Shown piece by piece: positions 13,601 through 25,075 of a DNA stretch of 64,000 bases; position 1 is the first letter of the stretch, and every line of letters begins with the position of its first letter. The translations under genes were made by a program, and so were the position numbers. The stretch spans positions 930,001 through 994,000 of the forward strand of contig OZ234496.1 in assembly GCA_965153455.1 (NCBI GenBank). Reading direction: 5' to 3'. Source of the DNA: Sphagnum compactum. Taxonomy: Eukaryota; Bryophyta; Sphagnopsida; Sphagnales. The notes beneath the pieces are model-generated. The model saw nothing but the letters and a program-made list of their open reading frames with translations, had not been told where the DNA came from and did no database searches.

Positions 13601-16600
13601 TTCACATAAATTGAAACCAAATGTTGTTAAAATTTGTCACAGGTAACACAATTCATCTAATTTACATAGCCTAGAGCACCCTTGGGAAGAGGTGCCATTC
13701 TCCTCCTTTTAGTATATTCTTGATTGGTGCTGAGGACTATGAAATGGCGGAAATTACTTGGGTCTTGAATATGCCAAAATTACTCTTTAAGACTACTTAG
13801 GTTTTAAAATTGTTAAAGATATAACTTTTGCACTACTTTGTGAACTCATAATTCATGCATACAAGCTCCAATTAAAAAGCTTTAAAAGAAAAAAATGTAG
13901 CCTTTGAAGATAGATTAGTAATGCCATATCACATGCTTGATTCAAAGGTTTTTTAATCCTTTTTTTTGGTTTTAATGGTCGGGAGCTAAAATTTCAATTT
14001 GATTCATGACCATGTTCTTTGCCATAACTTGAAGTTTAGATTTCCAAAGGGGAAATGCAAGCCTTTTTCGATATTAATGTTTCGAGAGCTTTTCAATGGT
14101 ACAAAGAGGGTGCAATTTGAATAAAGTTTGTTATTTGCACTTTTGTCCCAAAAATTCAAGACATTCTAAGACTCTAATTCCCAAAAAAAATTCCGCTTAA
14201 AAGTTCTTGAGATTCACCCCTTTTGCATTCCACCGCACTTGTGGGAGTCCTTGAATGTTGAAACACTTTCCTAGCCGACATTTTTTCTAATGCCCCAACT
14301 TTAGTTGTGAATCAAGTTCTAGGGTCATGACAATGATTGCACTTGTATCAATCATGTTTATTTTTGTAGCTAACAAAGAAATACAAAATGGTTTCTTATG
14401 TGGAAACTTATGAAAGTTTTAGCTTTAAATATGGTTGTTGTTATGCAATAGTACCAATGTCAAAAAAATTCCCATAGGGTGAAACTCTTGATTTTGAATT
14501 CAACACCAAATTCTAGTTGAAGGATTTGCAACCATATTGACTTGTAGGGAAAAAAAACAAAAAAGCATTTGAAGTTATAAGGATATAATTCTTTTAGTGT
14601 TTATCATCATGATCAAGGCAATAATTTTTTGCTTGTTGTTTTCTTTACAAAATCATTAACAAATAGTCATTTTTATTTATTTTGATGTCCCTTAATTTCT
14701 TTGTGTTGGGTTGTCAATTTGCACCTTTTAAACTTCACACATTTCGTAAGTTGTTTACTTAATGGTTTAAATGGCAGAGAGTCACATCAACATATGTGTC
14801 ATTTTTTTCAAAGGGTAGACAAAGCAAAAGCTAAATATATTGGTTCATGAGCACGAAATGGCATGGAGCATGATAGAGATTACTTTAAAGAATATGAATC
14901 AAAATTTTATGTTGCAACTTGTTGATGTTACAATGTCATAATTGAAGAAAGATAAGTTTACTTGATGAAAGCCTTGACCCACAGAAATATTAAACTATTG
15001 AATTAATCATAAACATCATAGATCATCGTTGATAATTCAAAGCAATGTGGAGCTTAAGTTAGTTATATTTAAGACCCCCCTTTAAACACCATAAACATTT
15101 TTAAAGTTGATGTCAACCTTAATTTGCCAAAGCATGATCCTCCCTCCCTCTTTTTTTTTTTAGGTTTTGGGAAGCGGGTGTAATTGAAGTTGCTTTGAAA
15201 GTGGAAGGAGAGGCAAGGAAGAGGAGTCGTAGGAAGACCAAAAGGAGGACTTGACATAAATGATCAACAAAGGTAGATGCGAGACGTCCCCTTGTTGAAG
15301 CATCAGATTGTGTTTCGTGGACAACAAATGCATGACTTTTGTGGTTGATCTTGTTTTCATCAACCATTTTCTTCTCCTTGATGATGTTGATTATATCAAG
15401 GACATTTGTTTATCTATCTATTGTATTGGAAGTTCCATTAATAAATTCTCACATTCATAGTGTAATATTATTTGGTTTCATATTATATTCTTTTTTTTTT
15501 TGCAAACCAAGCTAACAAGAAGAGAAGATTGGTGAATTGTATATAAATGTTTTTCCAAAAGACATTTACACTAAAATGTATGTTATGGTTGTGATTATGA
15601 AAAGATTTAGTGTTGATAATTGGTATGAATAGGTGGACAAAAACATTGATAAAAATCTTTACATTTCACCAATTGTCAAAACAAAATTATTGAAGACATG
15701 ACATATAAAGGATATTATCATCCTTTTGTAGCTACATAATAAAAAAAGGTTGAAACCACGACGTGAAAACCTTGTTCAATATGTCCAAATCTTCAAAAAC
15801 AAATTATCCTTACAACTCTAGATGATGCAATCTATGAATATAAAACATATATCCACGTAATCAAGAAATTTTCTTTGAATTGTGTAGTGTACTAATGTGG
15901 AGTTGATTTTGTTCATTTCTTCTTGAAATTCCCCCTTGTTTGGAGTCGTGTTTAGTGTAGAAAGGATGTTCATTATTGTGCATTAGGATTAATCCACACA
16001 CAACATTCTTCATTGGGGTGAAGTTAGATTCTAGGTTGAATGAAAAAACCATGTTTGGTTATGGGGAATGTAGTAACCTTAAATGAAAAATCATGTAGAA
16101 AGTTGTATAGAAAACTCTTTGTGCAATTTTATTAACATCTTTGTTTAGTTCCAAATCTATTCATCACATCAATCAATCCCTTTTGCTTGCTTACCTAAGT
16201 TCTCCTAATATTTACATATATTGCAGCTAATCTTTCAAAGGGGAGTTGGTGTAAGGTTCTCTTATGGGGTGAGTGATGGGTTGAAAAAAGACATGTCATT
16301 GTTGAGGATTCCACTTTGCCAAAGTGCAAGAGGATATGTGTGAATTGACATTCTTTTGGGAATGAACTTTGCCTTTGTAATGCCCTAGGTTTGAATTGAA
16401 TTTCACTTTTATTTGGGTACTTTGTTTATGACAACAAAATGGCATTTATAGTCTTAAGTTTTGGTTGTCAATCATTGAAAATCCTTTTACTTATATGAGT
16501 GATTTTTTTCCCTTCACAGAACCATTTTACTACGTACCATTATGCATTGATGAATTTTGTAATTTGTACATTTTAGTACATACCACTTTATACATCAATG

Positions 16601-16825
16601 GGTTGTGTTGTGTTATTTTCGTGGGATGTTGTATATATTCCCTTCATCATTGTGACATTTTAATATACTATCTTTTGCAATGTTTATATTGCAATGTTTG
16701 AAAATTTAGCAATTCAATCCAATGCCTTGTTGAGATCGTGTTTGTTTATTCATGAAATAAGTAAACAATCCTTAGGTTGCATTTTGTTTAGATTCCTTAA
16801 TTGATGAACATTTTTTTATGAAGTC
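10653..16825. other. gene-free AT-rich intergenic DNA
   Basis: No ORF here has a recognisable domain. Around 15.1-15.7 kb, short open stretches on both strands are broken by stops and could be a very old element, but I could not identify a reverse transcriptase, integrase or transposase motif. The rest is AT-rich and featureless. Confidence 0.55.
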
Positions 16826-17165
16826 CAAAGCATGTCCATGAATAACAACAATGGCCAACGGTCCACAAAGAATAATAGTAACATGGTCAATGACCCATAA
16901 ACAACAGTATCCATGAATAACAATAATGGCCAAGGCACCTTTGGCCATGAAGAATAACAATACCATGGTCAATGGCCCATAAACAACAACGTCCATGAAT
17001 AATAACAATGACCAATGGTCCATGAAGAATAATAGTACCATGGTCAATAGCCCATAAACAATAACAATGGCGAATGGTCCATGAGAATAATAATACCATG
17101 ATCAACAACCCATAAACAAAAATGTCCGTGACCAACAGTAATGGCCAATAGTCCATGAACAATGA
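16826..17165. repeat. compound tandem repeat, units of about 58-82 bp
   Basis: Blocks such as 'ccatggtcaatg', 'cccataaacaa', 'tccatgaataaca' and 'aatggccaa' recur in the same order. The anchor 'catggtcaat' or its variant starts at 16882, 16964, 17039 and 17097, giving spacings of 82, 75 and 58. The overlapping minus-strand ORFs (repeating hydrophobic I/V/L-H-G text) are a by-product of the repeat. Confidence 0.8.
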
Positions 17166-17302
17166 CATTATATTAGCCAATGGTTGCAAACAACAATTTG
17201 GATGAAATTCACATTTTAAATAGGTAGTGTGAAATTGAATTTGGACCCATAAATATGAAAAAGATATATTGTTCCTTAAAAAATAGGTAAGGAAATGTGA
17301 GT

Positions 17303-17362
17303 GATTTTGATTGGTTGATCACAATCATAGGTTCATGGTGACATTTAACTGATCCTCGTTGC
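17303..17362. repeat. dispersed repeat fragment, also at 35.6 kb
   Basis: The text around 'ttttgattggt', 'tgatcacaat', 'catg' and 'gtgacatttaac' is shared, in the same orientation, with positions of about 35610-35670. This marks an interspersed repeat family of unknown type. Confidence 0.5.
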
Positions 17363-19240
17363 CCAATCATAATGACTAATGTAACTCATGTTGTTGACCC
17401 AAGTGTGAACTACTTACCTGATTAAATTTTCCTTCCAAAACCATTTTTGCAATTTATTTTAATTTCCAAAAAAAACTATTAAAAAATCAATATTTCCCAC
17501 ACCTAGGTCCAAATCACCTTCATTTAATCCTAGTTGTCAAGGGCTTTCCAAAATTTTCAAAAATGTGTGCACCCAAATTCCCTTAAATTTTTTTGTTTTG
17601 ATTTAAATGAATTTTTAATGTTCAATGTTCAATATTCAATAAATTTTCCACTATAGGTTGAAACATTATAAAACCAACTTGGTGCACCCCTATTCATCAA
17701 ACATTTTTCAATGATACCAAGAGTGTGGCAAAAGGTGTTGTGGTTTGGGAGATGTTAATGTGACATACAAATCAAACAAATAACGTTCATATATAGATTC
17801 CATTTAATCAATCCTTAGGGTGATTGCACATTAAACAATCCATTTTTTTGTGTCACAAGGGCAATTTCTAGGGGGGTACCTTGAAGTTTGGCACCATATA
17901 TTTTGAAATATGATTGAAAATTCTAGAAGGGACTCATTTAAGTAATCTATAACACTTGTAGAACCAAAATAAAAAAAATTGAAAATCAAATGTCATCATT
18001 TCATTACAAGATGGACTTTTAAAGTGTTGTAAGATCTTCGATCATAGTCCACAAAAAAAATTATGGAATTTTTTTACACGATAAACATGTGTGAAACGTT
18101 GAATTGCTTTTCCTAGTATGATTAGGGGTTCATGTAATACTAGAATAAGGCTTTCCAACCAAACTTACTCTTTTGTTTATTAGATCTTATGTTAACTTGC
18201 CAAAAGTGTAAAAAGTACTCGATTTATTGAAATTTCAAAATTGAAAGGGGATGTTGTGTAAAAAAGGACATTACTACCCTAAATGACATCTACCAATAAA
18301 AAAATATAGAAAGAACCATGATTTTGGCAATTGGATGACCCCCTTCTATACAGGTGTCACAATTTGAAGACCCCTAACATTAGGGTTAGGTATCTTCCCT
18401 ATTTTCAAATGGGCAAGTTCGTATTCTCATTCCCACTCACTATCTTGATTCCATACTTTTGTTATGCACTTGTCCGTTATTCCAAAGTCGTTGAGATTGC
18501 ATGTGTACAAACTTGTTGTAACTTTGAGACCTAATTCTAATGTGTTACTAATAACATATGGTGTTCAAGCTTTTATAACATTGTTCATTATAAGCAGAAA
18601 TTTACCTTTGTCATATCCTTGTAATTTTGAAACTTGTTGAACTTCTGTACATTATTGTGTTTGTTATTTCTGGGCTTATTTTAGCCTTCACACCACTCTT
18701 GTGGATTTTGTAAAAAAAAATTTCCATTTTGTGCAAACATGCTACTCATATTAGAAAATGAGTTCAAAAAGGTTTGTGAAGGTCAGTATGACCTACCATT
18801 TTTTCCATTTGTTACATTGACTATGAATTACATTGAGCTTCTCCCACAATTTCATATCAATTGTCCAAAATGGGGTGATGTTTTATTATTTTAGATTCCT
18901 TGTGAGGATCATCCATTACTAGGCTTGAAGACGATTGTTTTTTCTCTTTCTATGAGGTCTTGTGTTTTTAGTGATTGGATGGTATGTATTAGGTTCCTTG
19001 GTTAAGAAATGAAAACTTACATACACATAGGTGGCTAATGGATATTATGTGAGACACACCTTGTAGAAGTGCAGAACACTTTAACAAACATTTGGGAAAC
19101 TTATGCAATTTGTTTAGACTATGAGCAAATGTGGGGTATGTATTTATTCTATTTATCATTTTTGTCTTCTCAAGTTGTTTAACATTTTTTATATTTTGTC
19201 TTCTAATCTTTGTTCATGTGTAGGTTTTTAACGATTTGGT
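17363..19240. other. gene-free AT-rich DNA
   Basis: Only short ORFs, none recognisable. The right end abuts the transposon relic that begins near 19.24 kb and may contain its unrecognised 5' part. Confidence 0.5.
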
Positions 19241-19243
19241 ATT

Positions 19244-20023
19244 TTCATGAACGATGGGTTCTCAAAAGAATGTCAAATAAGAAAAATAAGGTTAAGTGGC
19301 TTAAAGAAGTAAAATGAGCTTGAACAATTGCTAACAGGCGAAGTTTCTAGAATAAACGATAAGCTCAATGTAGGGCTCAATGTATAGAGATCGAGTTGCA
19401 AAAAGAAGAAATTGATCGAACACTTGCATTTGTTGAACATATTATGATAGAACGTGAGTAACGATGCCTTGTAGTCATTATCGCCGATTTCATTTCAAAG
19501 ACACTAATGGTTTGCTCTGGACCTAAAAGCAGAAAGTTAGTGTTGGAGAAAGTTGTTTCTCATGTCAAGGTTTGTGATGATTTTCCTGATTATATTTTAC
19601 CTAAAAAGACTGCTATTGTTCAACAAAAAGTCCTTGTTGGGATGATGAAGGCTATCGATGAAAGTCGACATTCCAACAATGGTGTTAAGCTTGTAACAAA
19701 ACATACAATACTAACTATTGTTGTTAGTGCTCATAATTCATCATCAAGGAGGGATGTTGCAAGAGCCCTTAGTGTTCATCATAGAAAAAAAAATTGTAGT
19801 TTTTTCAAGGCACACAATTATAGATGATAGTGGTCTTGCACTTTGGTCCCTGTCTATAAGGAGGAAAAGGACTGATGGGTTGCTTGATTTTTTGAAAGAA
19901 ACAATCATTGATTGGTGGACTTTTGAGACATGTGTCAGTCCCAACAAGAGTGATGTGACACGCAAAAGATTGGGGGCTATGGTATATGATGAAAAACCTA
20001 CACACTTCTTGATGGAAACTTAG
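19244..20023 (+). pseudogene. transposon protein relic, N-terminal part
   Basis: An open frame from 19507 (ending KLVTKHTILTIVVSAHN, then SSSRRDVARALSVHHR) is followed by a second frame from about 19795 reading VVFSRHTIIDDSGLALW and on to SPNKSDVTRKRLGAMVYDEK and THFLMET. The two join across an A run near 19789-19797, so one frameshift has broken an ancestral ORF. Upstream, 19244-19506 holds similar-looking but stop-interrupted text. I recognise the general pattern (a W..ET.VSPN..DV..R..G..Y segment) from multi-copy transposon-encoded proteins, but only from memory and without a search. The matching C-terminal part appears to lie at 25076-26866, separated by about 5 kb that includes other transposons. 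Not expected to be functional. Confidence 0.55.
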
Positions 20024-20459
20024 GTATGGATCCTCAAGCATTTATTTTGTTTTCATTTGTAAGGCTAGGAGTTATCATTGTAATGTGGAATTAGACCTTG
20101 GAACTATACTTTTGATGTTGTTTTACTTTGTAGAATGTTTAGTTTAAACTATCTTCCATACCATGAAAGATTTCATGGATTGCTTTCAATAATGACCTGA
20201 GAACTATATGTAGTGTTTTAAAGAGTCTAAAGTGCACATGTCCAAATGTCCAGTATGTTCATGCATAATGTCCACACCTTATGCATAGATAAGATTAGAG
20301 TCCATATTGAAGTAATACAATGTAGTAGTAATCCATTTCATTTTACACAAAAGCTGCCCAATAGTCAATTCAATCTTAGTAACAAGTCCACAAAATGCAT
20401 TATGAAACAATGGTTTTATTGATAATGTAGGATGCATGTGTATTACAATAGTCCTTCCT

Positions 20460-20722
20460 TGGACTAGAAATTTACAGTTGCTTCCATATGTATTATTTTG
20501 TAGTCCATCCTCCTTCCTTCGGTCTAGTCTTCTAATCCATCTTTGCACATAAGGGTACTAATAATGTCCATTTGGTTCCATATGTTTTCTTTTCTAATCC
20601 ATCTTGCTTCTTGAAATTGTAGAAACCAGTAATCTAGTCCATCATTGCGCACAAACCTGACTAATAATGTCCACTTGGTTCCATATGTATTTGTTTTTAA
20701 TCCATCTTGCTTCCTCAAGCTA
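20460..20722. repeat. two-copy tandem duplication, ~102-bp spacing
   Basis: The string 'actaataatgtcca' occurs at 20558 and 20660, flanked in both copies by 'ttggttccatatgt' and 'taatccatcttgcttc'. A third, partial copy may lie at about 20470-20530. The DNA between 20024 and 20460 shows nothing I recognise. Confidence 0.7.
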
Positions 20723-21273
20723 TAGAACTAGTCCCTAGATTAGTACTACCATTTTATTCTTTTCATTGTTGCAAAGTGCATAGGAGTCCCTAATGAGTCA
20801 CATAATGCACAAGAGTCCCTAGAATGTTTAAGTTATCCTATTCAATTTTGATTGTTGCAAAATCATTCAAAGTCATTCATTATAACTCTAGTCATTCATT
20901 GTTGTAGAGACAAGTGAAAAATCAATCCATACAAATTGAACTTGAATTTGTGAATTGAAAAGGGAGTTGAAGTTTTTTCCCACATGTTGTTTAGGGTTTT
21001 ACACTTGTTGAATTCAAGCTTTCGTATACCAAAATTTTAGGTTCAAGGTAGAGCTAAAACAAATTTATGTGTTGTTTCATTCTCACATGTGGTACTTCTT
21101 GAAATTTCAGGTCATATTGAAAAGTTGTAAGCATGATCTAGAATCTTTTTTTTACTAATTAAATGTGGATTTTGTTTTTTGAGAAATTATGTTGTTGGAA
21201 GCCCATAATGGTAAAGGAAGCTAAATTACTTAACTTCCATCTACTCTATTTGGAAAATATGATGCCTTGTATA

Positions 21274-21560
21274 ACACTAGAAGAAAAAACATGTATTTTT
21301 TACTAGTCTTTGCGACAAAATTTTAGTTGCAAGAGACATTTTGCAACTAAAATCCCTTTAGTCGCCTAAGACAAGTCGCATGTGATAAATTAGTCGCAAA
21401 TGACAAATGGTATTGTATGAAAGAAAAAGTCAACAAATACATTTCATCCTTTGACTCCATTATATACATATTGTCACATGCGACTAAGATGCAACTATTT
21501 TGGTCACAATTGAAGGCAAATGATGTGTTGCCACGTGTTTTAATATTTGATTATTTATAT
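21274..21560 (+). mobile_element. orphan CACTA transposon left end
   Basis: The segment opens with CACTAGAAGAAAA, the typical terminal form of plant CACTA (En/Spm) elements. It continues with subterminal repeats in both orientations: TTGCGAC, 'tagtcgca', 'gtcgcatgtg', 'gatgcaactattttggtcac'. Related subterminal text occurs in the complete element at 22483. I found no matching right terminus (TTCTTCTAGTG) downstream, so this is a truncated or deleted copy. The right boundary is approximate. Confidence 0.6.
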
Positions 21561-21654
21561 TATTATTATTATTATGAAATAATTTAAGACGTCCAATTCA
21601 AATACTTGGATGATATTATATTATGACACGTGCCACGTGGCATTAAAAATATAT

Positions 21655-21835
21655 ATTAATATTAAGTTGGTAGGTACCTAAGTAGGTACATAAATAGGTG
21701 CCTATAAACCTAGGCCACATACCAACCTACCTACTTAGGTAAAAAAATAGGTAGGTAGGTTTTACCTTCCTAGGTTAAATACCTATTCATATAGGTAGGT
21801 ACTTAGGTAGGTAGGTACATAGGTCAAAAGCTCAA
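21655..21835. repeat. TAGG-type simple repeat with inverted copies
   Basis: Variants of 'taggtaggtac' and its complement 'gtacctaccta' alternate within this stretch, giving several short foldbacks. A smaller block of the same type occurs at 25003-25066. Between this repeat and 22482 I see only AT-rich DNA. Confidence 0.7.
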
Positions 21836-22482
21836 ATGTCTGGTACCCAATGCAAGCTCCAACATTAGTTGCTTTGAACCTTAGGAAGAATTCAGTTTGC
21901 ATGCAAATAAACAATCAACATATATTTAATAAGTGAAATCCATTGAAATAAGATGGACAATGATGCTAGTGGACATATGAAAAACATATGTCATAATGGG
22001 AAATCGAAGATTTGTACATATTTGCAAGATTTCTATGACAACTTAAGTGAACCAGAACTAAAAACATGAAGAAAATAACAAAAGAAATAATTCATTTAAC
22101 AAAGTCAAATTGGTAGCCATGAAATTCAAATTGTGTGAACTGTAACCTAATTTCTGCAACTATAAAATAATGACAAATTATGTGAATTGTAATTCAATTT
22201 CTGCAACTATAAAACAATGACAAAATTAATGAATTATAACCCAAATTCAGCAACTATAAAATAATGACATGGTTTTTAAAGCATTTTTGTAAAAGGAGAA
22301 ACAATTCACAAAATCTTTGATCAAGATATGTATGTGGGATAAAACCTACAAGTTTGGTGTTATCATTTTTAATAAACTACCAAAATGGGTGGACTCATAC
22401 AATTTTGGAATTTAGAAGCTTGATTTCAACTTCTAGAATCCCGAACAACATAGATAGAACTTCAAACATCTCATGCAGTTTA

Positions 22483-23857
22483 CACTAGTAGAAATCAGCC
22501 AAAATGTACCCACTCCATTTACGATTACATGTGACTTGTAGTCGTTTGCGACTAGATTTGGGAATACTTGCAACTACAAGACCAAATTTCAACTATTTTG
22601 GTCATTCTCACAACTATGATGCAACTATTAGGAATATCATTCTATTGGTTGGATTGATTTTACATTTATTTTCATCAATTAATAGGTTGATATGTCCCAT
22701 CAGTTGCAATAGTCAGCAAATTAGTTACATCCTAAAGGTATTCTACAATGACATAGGGGTGTATTTTAGTGTATGTACTAAAACTATATATATAATATGC
22801 ATACGTATGTATATTATTCATATAATGAATCTCAAAATTAATATTTGAACTTTGAATTTTTTATTCAAATCTGAAAATTGATCTTTAAATTCTGAAAACT
22901 ATTATTTCAATTTTTAAAAAAATATTAAAATTTGAAACTTGATATATGAATCTGAAAATTGTTATTTCAATTGTTTAAAACATTATTTGAATTTCAAATT
23001 TTAGATTTTAATATGATATTTTCAATTTAAATTCAAAAAGGCTTATTTGATATTTGAATTCTAAATTAATATTTTCAAATCCAAAAATTAGTATTTCAAA
23101 TCAGAAAATTATTAATTGATTATAAAAATGGACATTTTAATTTTGAACATTTTTATATGAATATGAAAATGTATATTTCAACTCTGAAATTTTATTTGAA
23201 TTTTAAATAATCATTTGATTTGAACCTGAAATTTCAATTCCAAATTATTATTTTGGATTCTCAAAATTAATACTTCCACTCTGAAAATTATTAATTCAGT
23301 CTAAAAATGGACATTTCAATTTTGAATATTGTTATCTGAATATGAAATTTGACATTTTAATTCTGGAAATTGTTATTTAAATTTAAAAAACCTTATTTGA
23401 TCTAAATTTTGATATTTGAATTTTAAATTATTATTTTCGACTCTAAAAATTAGTATTTCAATTCAAAAAAAATTATTGAGTCTAAAAATCGACATTTTGA
23501 TTTAAAATTTTTTATTTGAACTTGAAATTTGATATTTGAAGTTTTAAATTTAAATTTTAAGAAATTATTTGACTTGAAAGTTGAAATTTGAATTCCAAAT
23601 TATTATTTTGGATTCTCAAAATTAATATTTCAATTGAGAAAATTATTAATTAAGTCTTAAAATAGACATTTTATTTTGAATATTATTATTTGAATCTGAA
23701 AATTAACATTTCAATTCTGAAATTTGTTATTTAACTTCAAAAAACGTATTTGATCTAAAAATTGATATTTGAATTCTGAATTACTATTTTGGAATCTTAA
23801 ATTTATATTTTAATTCAAAAAATTATTGATTGAGTTTTAAGGGTTTTTCTACTAGTG
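22483..23857. mobile_element. complete non-autonomous CACTA element (1375 bp)
   Basis: The left end is CACTAGTAGAAA at 22483 and the right end is its exact inverse, TTTCTACTAGTG, finishing at 23857. The flanking trinucleotides are TTA at 22480-22482 and TTA at 23858-23860, the 3-bp target duplication expected of CACTA (En/Spm) elements. The left subterminal region carries GTCGTTTGCGAC-type motifs shared with the fragment at 21274. The interior (about 22850-23830) is a degenerate array of 'atttgaattctgaaaatt' variants with no transposase ORF. The element must therefore have been mobilised in trans. The conserved termini and intact duplication suggest a comparatively recent insertion. Confidence 0.9.
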
Positions 23858-23860
23858 TTA

Positions 23861-24790
23861 TCCATAATAAATTACTTTTATAAATAAAAATGTCTATTAA
23901 ATTTAAGCTACACTAAATAATTATTGTTATAACATAGATTTGTATATTATCTGATTTATATTCTTATATTGGAAGAAATTAATTAATGTAATTAATGTGA
24001 CATTACTTTAAAATCATTGCAATTACTTCAGATAAGAATTAATTAGTATGTGCATAATTATTCACACTCTGTAATTTATAACTTCAAACCTAAATTAGAA
24101 ATTTGGAAAAATTATAGTGTAGTTTAAAAAATTATTTTACTGATTTTAATTTCACGAATTATATAATAATAATATTAATAATTCTGTGATTAATCATCTA
24201 TGATAAATATTTTACAATAAGTTTACAGTAATTATGAAAATTAATGTTATGTTTAACAAATTATTGTATTTATAGTTAACAATTACCAAGAGAAAAAAAT
24301 TACTTGACCTATAATAATTTTACAACAATAAATGGAATTATATAATAATTAATGTAATTAGTTGAATAATAATTTTTTCAAAATTCGTGTAAGAATTTAT
24401 TTTCTAATAGCAATTGTTAATTCATTACCTATAATTTTAACATAAATATTTAAATAGTTAATTTCTAAATTATAATCATTAAATTAGTTTTACATTAATT
24501 ATATAATTCGATCAAATTCTAAAAAATAATAAAATATTTGAAAATATTTTAGTTATCTAATTATTTATGAGTTATGTAGTAATAACTTGTGAGTAACTAG
24601 ATAGCTAGTTTGTTAAATATTAAGAAGTTATTGTTTATTTAAGTAATTAATAATATACTAAATATTTGTAGTGTATAATTTATAATTTAAATATATGTAA
24701 ATTTAATGATTATTAATTAAATGATTATCTACTTATCTAGTACTTGAATTGTTTAGAAATCTAAAAATAAAAAAATAAAGGCATGAAGAA
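23861..24790. other. extremely AT-rich tract
   Basis: Nearly a kilobase of A/T-dominated DNA with 'taattaatgt' and 'aattat' variants. There is no ORF and no defined repeat period. From 24791 to 25002 the composition returns to the local background. Confidence 0.6.
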
Positions 24791-25002
24791 AGTTTTGGAA
24801 TTAAAACTTAGTTTGTGAGGAAGTTGCAACTTCAAAACTTATCCCATACTGTTTGTTCTTCATTCTCATTTTGAACACTATATAAACAAGGGGGTGTGGT
24901 CATCCAATTTCACATTAAGAAATTTGTGCACATGGGATGAGCTAATAAAAAGGCTCAACCCAAAACAAAAAAACAAATTATGCACATTTCTAAAGTACTT
25001 AC

Positions 25003-25066
25003 CTTCCCAACCTACTTATCTACCTAGCTAGGTAGGCACTTAGTTTGACCTACCCACCTAGGTCGA
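25003..25066. repeat. TAGG-type block facing the one at 21.7 kb
   Basis: The text 'cctacttatctacctagcta' followed by 'ggtaggcactt' and 'gacctacccacctaggtc' is of the same type as 21655-21835, in partly inverted orientation. It sits ten bases upstream of the C-terminal part of the transposon relic, so it may mark the edge of the inserted DNA. Confidence 0.5.
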
Positions 25067-25075
25067 CCCTTATTT

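Noticed and set aside
15120-15700. Possible retrotransposon polyprotein remnant
   Set aside because: Short open stretches gave no reverse transcriptase, RNase H or integrase motif; the resemblance was too weak to call.
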